64,000 nt of DNA from Odontesthes bonariensis (Eukaryota; Chordata; Actinopteri; Atheriniformes; Atherinopsidae). The stretch lies in the NCBI RefSeq assembly GCF_027942865.1, contig NC_134520.1:35255688-35319687 (forward strand), in the 5' to 3' direction. Below the pieces are notes generated by a model. It was given only the letters and a program-made list of their open reading frames with translations. It was not told the origin of the DNA and ran no database searches. The stretch's first letter is position 1; the number at the start of each line of letters is the position of its first letter. Both the position numbers and the translations under genes were made by a program. Positions 1-11,749 of this stretch are shown piece after piece.

Positions 1-3000
1 CTGAAAGAGCTGAACATTTTGATACCAAAATTGTTGAAATAGCTGAAAGTATGCAGAAGTAGTTAGGTGCCGAAAACTGGTGGAATAATAACTAGAAAGA
101 GCTGTTCCTGCGAAACAGCAGTGAGAATGCTTATGAGCTGAATAGGGATAGCTGACCATGCTAAAAGAGCTGAAAATAGTTCAATTTTAGCAGTAATTCT
201 GTTGCTGAGGTATTGGTTGAAGGAATTTTGTGATTTTTTTTGTGTACTACCAAACTTAACATTGGAGTTAGTCAGAGAATTTGAGAGTTTGATCTCGGTT
301 CAAGGCTCATAGCTGAAATTCTGTAATTGTGAGCTCTTTAGTAGTTACATTAGCTGAAAGAGGACAATTTTACCTACATTTTAAGGTACAATTTGTTTCT
401 CTAAGTTAAACTGTATGAAAGTTATAGGAATTTGTTTGAAAAAACTGAAAAAGTTTAAACTTATCAGCACAAACTCAACTGTGTGCTCATTCATGAAAAC
501 CAAGAAGGAGCAAAATGTTCATGTTTTTGAAACTGTCATATTTCAAAATTGGATGAAGATTTTAAAAAGCTAAAACAATTGGTGATAGCTGAATGTCTTG
601 TGACCCATTTAAAGTTTGAAGGGTGTCTCTGGCTGAAAGCATGCAGAAGTAGTTAGGTTGGAAAGAGGAGGAAGTTTTAGAAGAGCTGAAAGCAGTTTCC
701 ATTCATTTGAATGACGGGAAAATTTGAATAAAAGTAGAATATATTAAAAAGTGTAAAAGTTAGAAACACCAAAAATGAAAGCAGGAATCTGCTGAAAGAG
801 CTGAACATTTTGATACCAAAATTGTTGAAATAGCTGAAAGTATGCAGAAGTAGTTAGGTGCCGAAAACTGTTGGAATAATAACTAGAAAGAGCTGTTCCT
901 GCGAAACAGCAGTGAGAATGCTTATGAGCTGAATAGGGATAGCTAACCATGCTAAAAGAGCTGAAAATAGTTCAATTTTAGCATTAATTCTGTTGCTGAG
1001 GTATTGGTTGAAGGAATTTTGTGATTTTTTTGTGTACTACCAAACTTAACATTGGAGTTAGTCAGAGAATTTGAGAGTTTGATCTCGGTTCAAGGCTCAT
1101 AGCTGAAATTCTGTAATTGTGAGCTCTTTAGTAGTTACATTAGCTGAAAGAGGACAATTTTACCCACATTTTAAGGTACAATTTGTTTCTCCAAGTTAAA
1201 CTGTATGAAAGTTATAGGAATTTGTTTGAAAAAACTGAAAAAGTTGAAACTTATCAGCACAAACTCAACTGTGTGCTCATTCATGAAAACCAAGAAGGAG
1301 CAAAATGTTCATGTTTTTGAAACTGTCATATTTCAAAATTGGATGAAGATTTTAAAAAGCTGAAACAATTGGTGATGGCTGAATGTCTTGTGACCCATTT
1401 AAAGTTTGAATGGTGTCTCTGGCTGTTAGCATGCAGAAGTAGTGAGGTTGGAAAGAGGAGGAAGTTTTAGAAGAGCTGAAAGCAGTTTCCATTCATTTGA
1501 ATGACGGGAAAATTTGAATAAAAGTAGAATATATTAAAAAGTGTAAAAGTTAGAAACACCAAAAATGAAAGCAGGAACCTGCTGAAAGAGCTGAACATTT
1601 TGATACCAAAATTGTTGAAATAGCTGAAAGTATGCAGAAGTAGTTAGGTTCCGAAAACTGGTGGAATAATAACTAGAAAGAGCTGTTCCTGCGAAACAGC
1701 AGTGAGAATGCTTACGAGCTGAATAGGGATAGCTGACCATGCTAAAAGAGCTGAAAATAGTTCAATTTTAGCAGTAATTCTGTTGCTGAGGTATTGGTTG
1801 AAGGAATTTTGTGATTTTTTTGTGTACTACCAAACTTAACATTGGAGTTAGTCAGAGAATTTGAGAGTTTGATCTCGGTTCAAGGCTCATAGCTGAAATT
1901 CTGTAATTGTGAGCTCTTTAGTAGTTACATTAGCTGAAAGAGGACAATTTTACCCACATTTTAAGGTACAATTTGTTTCTCCAAGTTAAACTGTATGAAA
2001 GTTATAGGAATTTGTTTGAAAAAACTGAAAAAGTTGAAACTTATCAGCACAAACTCAACTGTGTGCTCATTCATGAAAACCAAGAAGGAGCAAAATGTTC
2101 ATGTTTTTGAAACTGTCATATTTCAAAATTGGATGAAGATTTTAAAAAGCTGAAACAATTGGTGATGGCTGAATGTCTTGTGACCCATTTAAAGTTTGAA
2201 TGGTGTCTCTGGCTGAAAGCATGCAGAAGTAGTGAGGTTGGAAAGAGGAGGAAGTTTTAGAAGAGCTGAAAGCAGTTTCCATTCATTTGAATGACGGGAA
2301 AATTTGAATAAAAGTAGAATATATTAAAAAGTGTAAAAGTTAGAAACACCAAAAATGAAAGCAAGAACCTGCTGAAAGAGCTGAACATTTTGATACCAAA
2401 ATTGTTGACATAGCTGAAAGTATGCAGAAGTAGTTAGGTGCCGAAAACTGGTGGAATAATAACTAGAAAGAGCTGTTCCTGCGAAACAGCAGTGAGAATG
2501 CTTATGAGCTGAATAGGGATAGCTGACCATGCTAAAAGAGCTGAAAATAGTTAAATTTTAGCAGTAATTCTGTTGCTGAGGTATTGGTTGAAGGAATTTT
2601 GTGATTTTTTTTTGTGTACTACCAAACTTAACATTGGAGTTAGTCAGAGAATTTGAGAGTTTGATCTCGGTTCAAGGCTCATAGCTGAAATTCTGTAATT
2701 GTGAGCTCTTTAGTAGTTACATTAGCTGAAAGAGGACAATTTTACCCACATTTTAAGGTACAATTTGTTTCTCTAAGTTAAACTGTATGAAAGTTATAGG
2801 AATTTGTTTGAAAAAACTGAAAAAGTTGAAACTTATCAGCACAAACTCAACTGTGTGCTCATTCATGAAAACCAAGAAGGAGCAAAATGTTCATGTTTTT
2901 GAAACTGTCATATTTCAAAATTGGATGAAGATTTTAAAAAGGTAAAACAATTGGTGATAGCTGAATGTCTTGTGACCCATTTAAAGTTTGAATGGTGTCT

Positions 3001-3248
3001 TTGGCTGAAAGCATGCAGAAGTAGTGAGGTTGGAAAGAGGAGGAAGTTTTAGAAGAGCTGAAAGCAGTTTCCATTCATTTGAATGACGGGAAGATTTGAA
3101 TAAAAGTAGAATATATTAAAAAGTGTAAAAGTTAGAAACACTAAAAATGAAAGCAAGAATGTGCTGAAAGAGCTGAACATTTTGATACCAAAATTGTTGA
3201 AATAGCTGAAAGTATGCAGAAGTAGTTAGGTGCCGAAAACTGTCGGAA
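1..3248. repeat. Tandem satellite array, unit about 790 bp (4+ units)
   Basis: The same sequence recurs at exact 790-bp steps (matching points at 744, 1534 and 2324), with a partial unit at the left edge and a last degenerate unit ending near 3248. Units are rich in short phrases such as AGCTGAAAG and GAAAGAGCTG and are nearly identical. Each contains a 68-codon open frame on the minus strand that is only a by-product of the repeat. Single or diverged units recur downstream of every other IFIT gene (8705, 28010, 37725), so the satellite travels with the gene cassette. No coding role is visible. The array continues past the left edge. Confidence 0.9.
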
Positions 3249-3653
3249 TAATAATAATAAAGGGAAACAGGAACTTAATAGTGACAATGCATTAATGCAT
3301 TCTCACAATTACAGATTATATCGAATCGGGGGGAAATAAGAAACACACACACACACACACGATGGAAAAGGGAGAATAACACAAAGAGGGAAAAACATAG
3401 CTGAACCCAGAGACCCATGACATGTTCCTTCTGTTCTGGTTCCTTCCGGAGTTTCTGCTGCTGCTGTTTATCAGTTTGATGCTGTTACAGCTTCTGGTTC
3501 AGTTGAACTTTACCCAGTAAAATTTTTGTTCTTTTTCAACAATTCATTTTCTGTCGAGATACCTGATGAGAAAGTTTATTCAGCTCACAGTTTGTATTGA
3601 ATGGATACATTAAAGGAAACATCAAATATTCAGACGTGTTAAGTTTTGCATAT
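3249..3653. other. Conserved 3' flank of the IFIT cassette with CA microsatellite
   Basis: This block contains an inverted pair around GAATGC/GCATTC, a (CA)n run at about 3342-3360 and a conserved stretch rich in CTG. It recurs in the same order downstream of all four IFIT genes (about 9480-9880, 30560-31050 and 38490-38920). The (CA)n tract differs in length between copies. It holds a 32-codon hydrophobic open frame (near 3420-3520 here), but I see no evidence that it is translated. Confidence 0.7.
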
Positions 3654-3659
3654 TTTATT
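3654..3659 (-). terminator. Polyadenylation signal of IFIT-A
   Basis: AATAAA on the minus strand about 330 nt beyond the IFIT-A stop codon. The same signal in the same context lies behind the other three IFIT genes, which supports it as the shared 3' end signal. Confidence 0.6.
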
Positions 3660-3988
3660 CACATAAAATGTTTGAATACATAGAACTCTTGTACAGTCAC
3701 CAGAAAAAGATATTTTTCATGAACATATTTGTTCAGTAGTGTTATTACAGCTTAAAAGCAGCATCTTATGCTCTAACTAGTTGCATCTGTTCTGTTTATA
3801 AAAGCAAAGACTGAGTTTTGTGTCACACTGCAAAGATTACAGTCTTCTTTATAAAACTATCACATATCAGACACCACAGATTTAAGAAATGGAATTATTT
3901 TTAAAACTTTTTTTTTTTTTTAAAAGACGTGAGCATGAGATTAAATTTCCTCTCCTCTATCTTGAGCTCAGCTGTTAACACACAGAAC

Positions 3989-5285
3989 TCACTCAGACTC
4001 AGAATCTTGTAGCTTTGCCAGAAACTTCTGGATTTCTCCGCACATTCTGTGCCTGCCTTGCTCTGCGATCTTCTGCAGCGTTTTGATGCTGTTCTGCCTG
4101 TAGAAGCCCTGGTGAGGTATCTCTGCTGCCTTCATGTGATACCGAATCGACTTCTGCCTGTCATTTCGATCACAGAACAAGTATCTTGCGTAGCAGTTGT
4201 AGATCAGCTGTTTTTGTGCAGGGTCCAGATCTGTCTTCAGCAGATCTTTGTACATCTGATCGGCTGTCATCAGGCCCCGAACTGACTTTGCATGTAAGGT
4301 TGCCATGTCGATCATCTTGGATAATGAAGAGTGAGGGGCAAGAGAGATCACCTCCTCAGTCAGACTGATGGCTCTGTCAAATATTCTTCGATTTGGGCGG
4401 CCGTCTTTGGAATAAATGATTTTCCATTTGTAGCAGAGTGCAGCACACCTCTTCAGGTGGGGCTCATCTGGATGCTTCTTCAGGGCCTCCTCTACCACAT
4501 CAACGGCATCATCATAATGCTTGAGTTCTCTGTACAGCCACACCAGTGGTTTCATGCCGCTGTAGCTGCTGACGGGATTGATTAAAATCTTTTTTGCCAA
4601 CTCGTGTGCCTCATCTTCAAGTTGCTCTCCTCTCCTGACACGTTGGTGCAGGTCACGAGCAGCGAGGTACAAGTTCTCTGGATCCTTCTCTCTGGCCATT
4701 CTGATCTCCTCCAAGATGGCCTTCAGGTCAGTGTCACTGTGCTTATGAACACTCATCAACCCCACCACCCGGCTTGTCTGCCACTGCACCATATCTGGCT
4801 TCATCCTGATGGCTCTCTGGAAGTAATCTGCTGCCAGCAGCTTCCTGTCTTTGTCAAAATTCATCAGAGTCCAGGCCTTCTCTGCTAAGATCTCTGGGTG
4901 GAGCTCATCCTGTAGTGGAGATGAGTATTTCTGTATCAGGGCTTCCACCTTTGACAGGTAATCTTGACTTTTATCTTCCTCGCCCAGATGATGGTGCAGC
5001 CACGCCAGGTTCCCGTAGTTCACCACCAACCAGGGACCCTCCTCTGTGTTTCTCAGCTGGTGTAAGGCCTCCGTGGCCCTGCTGAAGAGACGTTGGGCCT
5101 TTTCAAAGGAGCCCAACTTGTATTGGATGAACCCCTGCAGGTTGTAAATGTAACCCAGCCAGCTGTTTCCTTCCTCTGTGCCGATGTCCTTCAGCTTATC
5201 CTTTAGACGGAGCATTTTGTCCTTTTTGTCGTACAGCGCCCAGGTGAAGTGACACTCCAGGGTTTGTAGTGTCAGTTTGGACTGA
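3989..5285 (-). CDS. ifit: IFIT-A: interferon-induced protein with tetratricopeptide repeats, exon 2
   Basis: Interferon-induced TPR protein. In vertebrates this family is cytosolic, is strongly induced by type I interferon, and restricts virus by binding non-self RNA 5' ends or translation factors. The exon encodes all but the first residue or two of a protein of about 433 aa, within the usual IFIT range. TPR-like helical pairs follow one another from the NLQGFIQYKLGSFEKA segment (about residue 50) through YGNLAWLHHHLGEEDKS, the ILAEKAWTLMNF segment, LYRELKHYDDAVDVVEEAL and the C-terminal repeats, ending DSESE. The coding start lies in a separate exon 1 at 7211-7215 (ATG AG). Joining to T at 5285 gives MSQSKL, with acceptor AG at 5286-5287. 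The open frame reaching upstream to 5386 is intron read-through. It pairs with IFIT-C. The specific IFIT number cannot be assigned. Confidence 0.93.
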
Positions 5286-5802
5286 CTCTGAGCAGCACTG
5301 ATGGAAAAGCATTTAAAAAGACGTATTAATGACCAGACAGATGATACAATCTGCTCAGAAACTCTCCGAAATGAAGTAAGGATCAATAAAAAGACAGCAC
5401 AGGAGTAAGGTAGGGACTAAGGAAAGAGGAGGGAAAATAATAAATGGTGTGAAAGGAAAATTTAGTCGAAAATGATTAAATAAGGAAGCACACAGGAGAG
5501 ATTTTTAGAGCCTTTTTTCCAAAAAAATTCCATGTAATTAACTGATAGAAAAGATCTAATTCTCGAAAAACAAAGTATTTCAAATGATTGTAGGAAACAT
5601 ACCAAATACTTTTTAAAAATGTGTTTTCATGAGCACTTCCTGTAACAACATTCTGGATGTGATGAATGTAGTTTTGAAGTAAAATATTTAACAGACTCAG
5701 CTTGAAAGATTTAATCTGCTGAATTTAAGAAACACTGAATACACAGAAAAATAAAACCTGCAGTTTAGGAAAGAGGAAGTAAATAACAAGAGAACCTGAA
5801 GG

Positions 5803-5820
5803 TGGGGGCTGGTCCTGGAT
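5803..5820 (+). promoter_or_regulatory. Decayed tRNA-Pro type primer binding site
   Basis: An 18-nt site matching the intact copy at 6480-6497 except for two changes. It lies about 60 nt upstream of the gag-like ATG at 5882. Confidence 0.6.
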
Positions 5821-5881
5821 CTATGATTCCTGAGCTGAAGACAACCACAGTAATTGAAAGGTCTTTGTAAATTGTTTGAAA

Positions 5882-6217
5882 ATGAGCTTTGACTTAAAGG
5901 ATTTCATTCAGGCTCCGAGTTATGAGAAGGTGGAGTTCTGTCGTAAAGATGACTTTTTGTTTGTTGCAGAACATTTTGATATTCCTGTGAAAAAGCATGT
6001 TGCTAAACATGAAATTAAGAATATTGTTTTGCAAAAACTGGTTGAGCTGAAAATCTTAGGGGACTCAAGTAGAACCGATCTAGAGGTTTGTGATCATGTT
6101 TCTCCTGCTGAAGCAGGGAGTCTCCCCTTCGAAAGAGGAAGGAGCTGCTGCTTATATAAGGAAGCACACAGGAGACATTTTTACAGCCTTTTTTCCAAAA
6201 AAATTACATGTAATTAA
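5882..6217 (+). pseudogene. Retroelement gag N-terminal fragment, copy 1
   Basis: An open frame starting MSFDLKDFI, of the short helical N-terminal type seen at the start of many fish retroelement gag proteins. About 60 residues look gag-like. The frame then runs into unrelated sequence and the duplicated intron segment, where it stops. It lies antisense to IFIT-A in its intron. No capsid, protease or polymerase is attached, so it is a fragment and not a functional element. The choice of ATG at 5882 is supported by the identical start in the three sister copies. Confidence 0.6.
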
Positions 6218-6479
6218 CTGATATAAAAGATCTAATTATCGAAAAACAAAGTATTTAAAATGATTGTAGGAAACATACCAAATACTTTTTGAAAATGTGT
6301 TTCCATGAGCACTTCCTGTAACAACATTCTGGATGTGATGAATGTAGTTTTGAAGTAAAATATTTAACAGACTCAGCTTGAAAGATTTAATCTGCTGAAC
6401 TTAAGAAGCACTGAATACACAGAAAAATAAAACCTGCACGTAAGGAAAGAGGAAGTAAATAACAAGAGAAAACTGAAGG

Positions 6480-6497
6480 TGGGGGCTCGTCCGGGAT
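6480..6497 (+). promoter_or_regulatory. Intact retroviral primer binding site (tRNA-Pro)
   Basis: TGGGGGCTCGTCCGGGAT is the classical 18-nt site complementary to the 3' end of proline tRNA used by gammaretrovirus-like elements. It sits 62 nt upstream of a gag-like ATG. The sequence to its left is IFIT intron rather than an LTR ending in CA. Confidence 0.85.
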
Positions 6498-6558
6498 CTA
6501 TAATTCCTGAGCTGAAGAAAACCACAGTAATTGAAAGGTCTTTTTAAATTGTTTTAAA

Positions 6559-6909
6559 ATGAGCTTTGACTTAAAGGAGTTCATTCAGGCTCCTAGTTAT
6601 GAGAAGGTGGAGTTCTGTCGTAAAGATGACTTTTTGTTTGTTGCAGAACATTTTGATATTCCTGTGAAAAAGCATGTTGCTAAACATGAAATTAAGAATA
6701 TTGTTTTGCAAAAACTGGTTGAGCTGAAAATCTTAGGGGACTCAAGTAGAACCGATCTAGAGGTTTGTGATCATGTTTCTCCTGCTGAAGCAGGGAGTCT
6801 CCCCTTCGAAAGAGGAAGGAGCTGCTGCTTATATAAGGAAGCACACAGGAGACATTTTTACAGCCTCTTTTCCAAAAAAATTACATGTAATTTACTGATA
6901 GTGATCTAA
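6559..6909 (+). pseudogene. Retroelement gag N-terminal fragment, copy 2
   Basis: Nearly identical to the copy at 5882, with start MSFDLKEFI. It ends in the third intron segment. A TATATAAGG motif near 6832 lies where the gag-derived part meets the intron segment and could be a leftover LTR promoter, but this is an inference. Confidence 0.6.
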
Positions 6910-7210
6910 TTGTCGAAAAACAAAGTATTTAAAATGATTGTAGGAAACATACCAAATACTTTTTGAAAATGTGTTTTCATGAGCACTTCCTGTAACAACA
7001 TTCTGGATGTGATGAATGTAGTTTTGAAGTAAAATATTTAACAGAATCAGCTTGAAAGATTTAATCTGCTGAATTTAAGAAACACTGAATACACAGAAAA
7101 ATAAAACCTGCAGTTTAGGAAAGAGGAAGTAAATAACAAGAGAACGTAAAGACTAAATAAAGAATAAAAAAGGAAAGAAAGTGGTTTAAAATAATATTAA
7201 TTATCCTAAC

Positions 7211-7399
7211 CTCATTCAGCTTTTTTTGATAGATATGAATCTTTCTTGGATCAAACCAGGAGCTTCTCCAACGTCTTTGATGATCTGTAGATCACAACTC
7301 AGTTTGCAGAGGCTTTTATAAGCGGGTGCGCTGTTGTGCAAAGTCACAGGAGACGCTTCTCACAACACTTGTCTGTCTGGTTTCTCAGGAATGGAAACT
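7211..7399 (-). promoter_or_regulatory. IFIT-A exon 1 and promoter (TATA, ISRE)
   Basis: Read on the minus strand: an ISRE-like GGAATGGAAACT (7388-7399 on plus), TATAAAAG at 7313-7320, a 5' UTR, then ATG AG at 7215-7211 and a donor GTTAGG. This exon supplies only the start codon, giving MSQSKL after splicing to 5285. The paralogues have ATGATGAG followed by GTGAGT or GTGAGG. IFIT-A has lost one ATG repeat and has a weaker donor. The transcription start should lie near 7285. Confidence 0.75.
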
Positions 7400-7490
7400 T
7401 AGTGCCACTCAAAACAAACAAACAAAAAATGAATTTGCTGTTACTGTCGTCATCTGATTCAATCAAACACGATGGTTCATAATGTTGTTA

Positions 7491-8285
7491 AAGCTCGGAG
7501 TCGGCTCTCACTTGATGCGAGCCGGCTCTTCTGATTCACTACAAAGAGCCGGCTCTCAGAGCCGATGCTTGTGCGCATAACCCATCACTAGTTCATGGTA
7601 TAGGTCAGTTGTAAATTAGGCGATCAGTCTTTTCCTTTGTGTAGACTTCCCACATCTGGTCCCTACCCAGAAAAACATCCCCTACTGGAATTTTTGTGTC
7701 TTCCAAAGGTTTAAGTCGTATTAATTCCACACTGGAGTTTGCTACACTATTCTGTACCAATAGGCCCAATTATCACCAATACACTTTACTGCAGGTTTCA
7801 ACAGGAACACAAAGTCCAGCAGCAAAGAGTGACGTAAGTGACTCTTCACATTAATATCACTGCCTACATACTTCGTTGCTCACGGGCACATTTCCTCTAT
7901 CACAGGCTGAGCAGAGCTGAAGGAGTTGCTCTTCCCTGCGACGCAGAGACCTGACGGGCAACAGAGTCGTATGTCACCTTCCCAGCCCAGTACATCGCAG
8001 AAGATTGGTCATTGTCCTCTCACGTCCTCCAAACAAGGGCCATATCAGAGTGTCACACAGGGGCAAACGTTGCTGAGCTTCTTCGTAACGTAGCAGCCGT
8101 GTAGGACATTTCAGAGAAAGATGCTGCCTCAGTCACAGACAACGCAGCTAATGTGGCCGTTGCTGCACAGTTGGCTGAAAGCTGGCTTTCTCCACATCAA
8201 GTGCTACGTGCACACCCTCAACCTGGTCTCCCAGCGTGCACTGAAGCTGTCGGCTGTAGCAAGACTACTAGGACGAGTGCGATGT
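7491..8285 (+). pseudogene. Decayed hAT (ZBED1-like) transposon: terminal repeat and transposase fragment
   Basis: Bases 7491-7590 are a palindromic GAGCCGGCTC-rich end closing with CCCATCACTA, typical of one hAT family. From about 7960 to 8280 a broken frame reads like a ZBED1-type hAT transposase core: AEDWSL, TRAISECHTGANVAELLRN, a stop codon where a conserved residue is expected, VTDNAANV, and after a frame change HIKCYVHTLNLVSQRALKL and ARLLGRVR. It is inactive. A shorter relic with an internal deletion of about 600 bp lies at the paralogous place (37091-37310). Confidence 0.75.
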
Positions 8286-8704
8286 GTGATTTTAATTTCA
8301 AGGCTCACATTTGTGCTGTATTTTTTATTTATTTTAGAGGCTCTATTTTGGCCAAGTGTTTTATTTTTTTTATCTTACAGCACTACTTCAGAGAGCACTG
8401 AGTAGTCAGAGCACTTTACTTATCATTTAAGAACATATTTAACAATTGATACATTAAGTTATGTTTAAACTGGCCCAATTTGTGTTGTGTGGACGTTTCA
8501 ATTAATTTTGTAACTGTAAACTTAAAAAAATGCTGTACATGTTAAGTACCTCTTTTTTTCTCAGTTGAAATAAATGTCAGCTGCTGGACTGATTGACACG
8601 GACTGATGTGCATTGTTTATGGGAACGACATTCATGGTTTATCATCTCTTGAAGTTTAGGATTCAACTTGTTTGTTTTTTAAGGTGGAAAATAAAATTAC
8701 AACT
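8286..8704. other. Intergenic spacer duplicated three times in the window
   Basis: AT-rich spacer without a gene. Near-identical copies occur at about 26540-26840 and 37410-37725, always just before a satellite unit. It marks the junction between cassettes. Confidence 0.7.
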
Positions 8705-9475
8705 TAAAAGAGCTGTTCCTGCGAAACAGCTGTGAAAATGCTTATGAGCTGAATGGGGATAGCTGACCATGCTAAAAAAGCTGAAAATAGTTCAATTTTA
8801 GCAGTAATTCTGTTGCTGAGGTATTGGTTGAAGGATTTTTGTGTACCACCAAACTTAACATTGGAGTTAGTCAGAGAATTTGAGAGTTTGATCTCGGTTC
8901 AAGGCTCATAGCTGAAATTCTGTAAATGTGAGCTCTTTAGTAGTTACATTAGCTGAAAGAGGACAAGTTTACCTACATTTTAAGGTACAATTTGTTTCTC
9001 TAAGTTAAACTTTATGAAAGTTAGAGGAATTTGTTTGAAAAAACTGAAAATTTTTAAACTTATCAGCACGCACTCAACTGTGTGCTCATTCATGAAAACC
9101 AAGGAGCAAAATGTTCATGTTTTTGAAACTGTCATATTTCAAAATTGGATGAAGATTTTAAAAAGCTGAAACAATTGGTAATAGCTGAATGTCTTGTGAC
9201 CCATTTAAAGTTTGAATGGTGTCTCTAGCTGAAAGCATGCAGAAGTAGTTAGGTTGGAAAGAGGAGGAAGTTTTAGAAGAGCTGAAAGCAGTTTCCATTC
9301 ATTTGAATGACGGGAAAATTTGAATAAAAGTAGAATATATTAAAAAGTGTAAAAGTTAGAAACACCAAAAATGAAAGTAGGAATGTGCTGAAAGAGCTGA
9401 ACATTTTGATACCAAAATTGTTGAAATAGCTGAAAGTATGCAGAAGTAGTTAGGTGCCAAAAACTGTCGGAATAA
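8705..9475. repeat. Single satellite unit downstream of IFIT-B
   Basis: One unit of the 790-bp family seen at 1-3248, with several small indels. It is followed by the conserved IFIT 3' flank block with a (CA)n run at about 9566-9589. Confidence 0.85.
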
Positions 9476-9882
9476 TAAAAATAAAGGGAAACAGGAACTT
9501 AATAGTGAGAATGCTTTATACATTCTCACAATTACAGATTATATCGAATCAGGGGGAAATAAGAAACACACACACACACACACACACACGATGGAAAAGG
9601 GAGAATAACACAAAGAGGGGAAAACACAGCTGAACCCAGAGACCCAAGACATGTTCCTTCTGTTCTGGTTCCTTCTGGAGTTTCTACTGCTGCTGTTTAT
9701 CAGTTTGATGCTGTTAGAGCTTCTGGTTCAGTTGAACTTTACCCAGTAAAATGTTTGTTCTTTTCCAACAATTCATTTTCTGTAGAGATGCCTGATGAGA
9801 AAGTTTATTCAGCTCACAGTTTGTATTGAACGGATACATCAAACGAAACATCAAATATTCAGACGTGTTAAGTTTTGCACAT

Positions 9883-9888
9883 TTTATT
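9883..9888 (-). terminator. Polyadenylation signal of IFIT-B
   Basis: AATAAA on the minus strand in the same context as in IFIT-A, about 330 nt past the stop codon. Confidence 0.6.
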
Positions 9889-10216
9889 CACATAAAATAT
9901 TTGAATACATAAAACTCTTGTACAGTCACCAGAAAAAGATATTTTTCATGAACATATTTGTTCAGTAGTGTTATTACAGCTTAAAAGCAGCATTTTATGC
10001 TCTAACTAGTTGCATCTGTTCTGTTTATAAAAGCAGAGACTGAGTTTTGTGTCACACTGCAAACATTACAGTCTTCTTTCTAAAACTATCACATATCAGA
10101 CACAGATTTAAGAAATGGAAGTACTTTTAAAACATTTTTTTTTTTTAGAAAGACATGTGAGCATGAGATTAAATTTCCTCTCCTCCATCTTGAGCTCAGC
10201 TGTTAACACACAGAAC

Positions 10217-11504
10217 TCACTCAGACTCAGAATCTTGCAGATTTGCCAGAAACTCCTGGATTTCTCTGCACATTCTGTCCCTGCCTCGCTCTGCGATATT
10301 CTGCAGCACTTTGATGCTGCTCTGCCTGTAGAAGCCCTGGTGAGGTATCTCTGCTACCCTCATGCTATACCGAATCGACTTCTGCCTGTCATTTTGATCA
10401 AAGAACAAGTATCTTGCGTAGCTGTTGTAGAGCAGCTGTTTTTCTGGAGGGTCCAGATCTGCCTCCAGCAGCTCCTTGTACATCTGATCGGCTTTCATCA
10501 GGCCCCGAACTGACTTTGCATGTAAGGTTGCCAGGTCGATCTTCTTGGATAATGAAGCGTGAGGGTAAAGAGAGATCACCTCCTCAGTCAGACTGATGGC
10601 TCTGTCAAGCATTCTTTGATTTGGGCGGTCTTTGGAATAAATGATTTTCCATTTGTAGCAGAGTGCAGCACACCTCTTCAGGTAGGGCTCATCTGGATGC
10701 TTCTTCAGGGCCTCCTCTGCCACATCAACGGCATCATCATAGAGCTCGAGGTCTCTGTACAGCCTCACCAGTGGTTTCATGCCGCTGTAGCTGCTGACAG
10801 GATTGATTAAAATCTTTTTGGCCAACTCGTGTGCCTCATCTTCAAGTTGCTCTCCTCTCCTGAAACGTTGGCGCAGGTCACGAGCAGCGAGGTACAAGTT
10901 CTCTGGATCCTCCTCTCTGGCCATTTTGATCTCCTCCAAGATGGCATCCAGGTCTGTGTCACTGTGCTTATGAACACTTATCAACCCCACCACCCGGCTG
11001 GTCTGCCACTGCACCATGTCTGGCTTCATCCTGATGGCTCTCTGGAAGTAATCTGCTGCCAGCAGCTGCTTGTCTTTGTCAAAATTCATCAGAGTCCAGG
11101 CCTTCTCTGCTAAGATCTCTGGGTGGAGTTCATCCTGTAGTGGAGATGGGTATTTCTGTATCAGGGCTTCCACCTTTGACAGGTAATCTTGACTTTTATC
11201 CTCTTCGCCCAGATGATGGTGCAGCCATGCCAGGTTCCCGTAGTTCACCACCAACCAGGGACCCTCCTCTGTGTTTCTCAGCTGGTGTAAGGCCTCCGTG
11301 GCCCTGCTGAAGAGACGTCGGACCTCTTCAAAGGAGCCCAACTTGTATTGGATGAACCCCTGCAGGTTGTAAATGTGACCCAGCCAGCTGTTTCCTTCCT
11401 CGGTGCCGATGTCCTCCAGCCTACTCTTTAGACGGAGAATTTTGTTCTTTTTGGGGTCCAGCCCCCAGGTGAAGTGACACTCCAGGGCTTCCAGTTTGGA
11501 CTGA
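10217..11504 (-). CDS. ifit: IFIT-B: interferon-induced protein with tetratricopeptide repeats, exon 2
   Basis: A second intact IFIT coding exon. It encodes, with exon 1 at 18478-18485 (ATGATGAG), about 431 aa starting MMSQSKLEALECHF and ending DSESE. The TPR array is the same as in IFIT-A, while the N-terminal 40 residues and the C-terminal third differ at many positions. The block from TEALHQLRN to ALIQKYPSPLQDELHPE is identical or nearly so in all four genes. The intron is about 7 kb, far longer than in A, owing to transposon insertions. The open frame continues to 11734 only by intron read-through; the acceptor is AG at 11505-11506. The closest relative is IFIT-D. The family binds RNA and is induced by interferon; target specificity cannot be inferred here. 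Confidence 0.93.
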
Positions 11505-11749
11505 CTCTGAGCAGCACTGATGGAAAAGCATTTAAAAAGACGTATTAATGACCAGAGAGATGACACAATCTGCTCAGAGAAATAGATGATTACAATAATC
11601 ACATTGTGAACCCTTACAGTCAAAAACAAAACAAAAAAGTTCCTCAGGACCAAAGTGTGGTGTGACAAGTGGTCAGAACCTTTCGCCCTTTCAGGGTCCT
11701 TTTGTAATACACACAAAGATGCCTTCAGTAACATCGCTTGGCCCTATTT

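Larger units (their letters stand above)
5286..7210 (-). repeat. IFIT-A intron with three tandem copies of an intron segment carrying retroviral fragments
   Basis: A segment of about 680 bp starting AAGGAAGCACACAGG occurs at about 5482, 6157 and 6837. Between the copies lie two insert blocks with a retroviral-type primer binding site and gag start. The third copy runs straight on to exon 1 without an insert. A more diverged relative of the intron segment is seen in IFIT-B (from about 17430) and IFIT-D (from about 48200) without any gag insert. The segment is therefore ancestral intron, and the insert plus tandem copying is specific to the A/C lineage. Confidence 0.8.

Noticed and set aside
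744-2530. Repeated 68-codon open frames on the minus strand
   Set aside because: They recur exactly once per 790-bp satellite unit and lack any coding character beyond the repeat.
3420-3522. A 32-codon hydrophobic micro-ORF in the conserved flank of each IFIT gene
   Set aside because: Stretch is a CTG-rich block; an alternative frame is open equally long and there is no start context or partner evidence.
4049-4888. Plus-strand open frames opposite the IFIT exons (also at 10414-11113, 31359-32303, 39242-40186)
   Set aside because: They mirror the IFIT reading frame on the other strand and shift together with it in all four genes.
5286-5386. Longer IFIT-A N-terminus starting in the same frame
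   Set aside because: The extension is intron: the sister genes diverge there and a consistent acceptor plus exon 1 give MSQSKL in all four.
7491-7590. Palindromic GAGCCGGCTC block as a regulatory operator
   Set aside because: It matches the terminal repeat style of a hAT family and is followed by transposase remnants.
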